Below, piece by piece: positions 12,274-13,804 of a DNA stretch of 13,804 nucleotides; positions within the stretch are counted from its first letter, which is position 1; each line of letters begins with the position of its first letter. The translations under genes and the position numbers were made by a program. Source of the stretch: JBCDBH01 sp039184055 (lineage in GTDB: Bacteria; Acidobacteriota; Thermoanaerobaculia; Multivoradales; J023); assembly GCA_039184055.1 (NCBI GenBank), contig JBCDBH010000143.1:1-13804 (forward strand). Reading direction: 5' to 3'. The notes beneath the pieces were generated by a model. The model saw only the letters and a list, made by a program, of their open reading frames with translations. It searched no databases and was not told the DNA's origin.

Positions 12274-13804
12274 CAACTCGCCAACCGTGGCCGGAGCTCG
12301 GTTTTGGGTGGCTGGAGACACCAGGTCGCGACATAGACCAAGACCGGCAGGACGCCGACGATGGTCAGCAGGTGTGACCAGGGCATGATGAAGTCGAGCG
12401 GGATGTCGGCGGAGGCGAAGATCCCGATCGCGACCACCAGGCCGGCGGGTACGGCGAGCAGGCAGCCGAGCAGCGACAAATAGGCGGCTCGTGCCGCCAG
12501 GTGCAGACGCAACAAGCGTGGCGCCGCCCCGACCGTCCGCAGGATGCGCGCGTCACCCGACGATTCGGCGGCCGACAAAGAGGTAGCGATGAGCACCACG
12601 ACCAGGCCCGTGACCACGGAAAGCAAGAGCACGCTGAGATAAGCGCCCCGGGTCGGGTTGAGGTGCAAGAGGTTGGCATCCACCGAGGTCCGTACCGACG
12701 CCGCGGCGATCTCTCGTGCCTGGGACAAATGCTTGGAGGTCACCGCTCGATCGAGACGCACCACCCAGGGAACGAGCGTGCGATTAGGCGGCGCGCTGGC
12801 CCGCCAACCCAGGGTTTCGAGGGCGGCCCGATCGACAAAGTAGAGCGGCTCGCGAACGAACTGCGACGTGCGGACGAAGGTGATGTCGGGTGTGTCGATG
12901 ATGTCACCTCCGACCCACGTGGTGAGCTCGACCGTGGTGGTCTCGGCGCCCACGTTTGCGAGATCTTCGATGTCGAGCACCACCAGCCGACTCCGATCGT
13001 GGGTCGTCCCAACTCGGTCGGCGCCCAAGGCCCGCAGAAGCTCGGCGTCACCGACCGCCACCCACTCACCGAGTCCGAGCCGGAACTCGCCTCCGACCCG
13101 TCCCCGTACCGGCTCGCCACGTAGGTACGCGGCCTGAAGCGGCGCCACGGCGATCGCCGAAAGCTCCTCGGCGATTTTGGGCGCGACGTCGTCGGCCCCG
13201 GGGCCTTCGACCAGCATCTGATCGTCACGATACGAGCTTGGAAACGGCCCGACCTTGTGATCGACGCTGGTCACCAGCGCCGCGATCGTGACGCTCATCG
13301 ACATACCGGCGAGCACGGCGGTGACCACCGCGCCGTCACGCGCACGGAAGCGCCCGGCGTCACGAACGGCGAGACGCCACGCCAGCGGTAGCCGCGCCGC
13401 GCGTTTCGCCAGCCAACCGAGCAGCCACGGCGAGCAGGCACCGAAGCCGATCAAGCCGAGCACCGGTCCGAGCAACAGCGCAACGGCCGCGATGGGGGTG
13501 GACACGCGTTGGGACACGACGAGAATCGCCACGCCCAACGCGGCGAGAAGCAGTCCGATCACCAGCCAGCGGCGGGATGGATGCGCGGCGGGCCGTCGCT
13601 TGCCGAGCGCTTCGCGTGGAGGCAAAGCCGCGGCGGCGCGCGCCGGGAGATAGGCGGCGAAGATCGCGGCGACGATGCCGAGCACGATGCCGAGCACGAC
13701 GTCACCGGGCATTACCTCGAACGGTCCGACGTGACGATCGAGCAGCGAATCGAGAAACGGATGAACGATCGCCGCCGAACCGATGCCGACCAGCGAGCCG
13801 ACGA
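12273..13804 (-). CDS. FtsX-family ABC transporter permease, 5' end outside the window
   Basis: The frame is open to the right edge, so the start is missing; 509 residues are visible. An in-frame ATG at 13712 is not the start, because FtsX-like sequence (VGSLVGIGSAAIVHPFLDSL and on) continues upstream without a stop. The segment IVAAIFAAYLPARAAAALPPREAL is the typical end of the first FtsX domain (AAxxPAxxAAxxxPxEAL). Two membrane helices follow, then LPLAWRLAVRDAGRFRARDG and another helix. A periplasmic domain of roughly 220 residues (about 180-400 of the visible part) is inserted before the second FtsX domain, which holds three to four helices (LSVLLLSVVTGLVVVLIATS; the loop ESSGDARILRTVGAAPRLLR; LLGCLLAVPAGLVVAIGIFA). 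Such permeases work with a MacB/LolD-like ATPase, not visible here but likely just upstream, to move lipoproteins, peptides or drugs or to drive envelope enzymes. Its link to a secreted peptidase suggests a peptide-related role, which is inference. Confidence 0.88.
   Translation of the reverse strand, partial: VGSLVGIGSAAIVHPFLDSLLDRHVGPFEVMPGDVVLGIVLGIVAAIFAAYLPARAAAALPPREALGKRRPAAHPSRRWLVIGLLLAALGVAILVVSQRVSTPIAAVALLLGPVLGLIGFGACSPWLLGWLAKRAARLPLAWRLAVRDAGRFRARDGAVVTAVLAGMSMSVTIAALVTSVDHKVGPFPSSYRDDQMLVEGPGADDVAPKIAEELSAIAVAPLQAAYLRGEPVRGRVGGEFRLGLGEWVAVGDAELLRALGADRVGTTHDRSRLVVLDIEDLANVGAETTTVELTTWVGGDIIDTPDITFVRTSQFVREPLYFVDRAALETLGWRASAPPNRTLVPWVVRLDRAVTSKHLSQAREIAAASVRTSVDANLLHLNPTRGAYLSVLLLSVVTGLVVVLIATSLSAAESSGDARILRTVGAAPRLLRLHLAARAAYLSLLGCLLAVPAGLVVAIGIFASADIPLDFIMPWSHLLTIVGVLPVLVYVATWCLQPPKTELRPRLAS

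Noticed and set aside
12262..12321. Longer N-terminus for the hydrolase starting at 12321
   Set aside because: It would overlap the permease gene by 49 bases, lacks an SD, and would put 20 polar residues before the signal peptide.
1..13804. CRISPR array, tRNA, rRNA, insertion sequence or phage genes
   Set aside because: No spaced repeats, cloverleaf-like segments, transposase or integrase motifs were seen on either strand.

Overview
The window is a GC-rich bacterial chromosome segment with tightly packed genes, purine-rich Shine-Dalgarno (SD) sites and several exported or membrane proteins. It shows a DUF3859 protein, a membrane-anchored winged-helix/TPR regulator, and a secreted ELWxxDGT-repeat protein ending in an 'FEDNFESGDTSAWS' type tail. 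This combination resembles Acidobacteriota (Thermoanaerobaculia-like) or a similar Gram-negative lineage. That placement is inferred from protein style only; no rRNA, tRNA or other marker gene is present.

Left part (1-1881). The 3' end of a multi-pass membrane protein enters from the left edge. A near-perfect SD and ATG point back into it on the minus strand, which is an unexplained conflict. A 477-base stretch follows, with an operator-like palindrome, a long imperfect hairpin and an extended -10 promoter serving a small secreted DUF3859 protein. The next 528 bases hold no convincing gene.

Middle part (1882-8153). A lipoprotein of unknown family and a ToxR/CadC-like regulator (winged helix, one membrane helix, TolB-like domain, TPR-rich periplasmic part) are divergently transcribed from a 154-base gap. 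The regulator is followed by an 880-residue secreted protein built from about 18 ELWxxDGT units, a probable beta-propeller or surface protein. Two perfect 9-bp direct repeats with an 11-bp period lie in front of it, the arrangement that OmpR-type winged helices bind. The regulator may therefore control its neighbour. A strong bidirectional hairpin closes this block.

Right part (8214-13804, all minus strand). An AraC-family regulator lies upstream of an NmrA-like NAD(P)-binding protein and a DUF1772 (anthrone-oxygenase-like) membrane protein; the last two overlap by ATGA and are surely co-translated. Similar GTTG-N8-CAAC inverted repeats stand in front of both the AraC gene and the NmrA gene, suggesting a shared regulator. 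Upstream of these, an FtsX-type ABC permease (its 5' end beyond the window) is followed after 11 bases by an exported TAP/proline-iminopeptidase-like serine hydrolase, so the two form a transporter-peptidase operon.

Several starts were moved from the longest ORF to an internal codon because an SD and a signal peptide or overlap support it: the lipoprotein (3267), NmrA (9547), DUF1772 (8708) and the hydrolase (12261). No CRISPR array, insertion sequence, tRNA or rRNA was seen.
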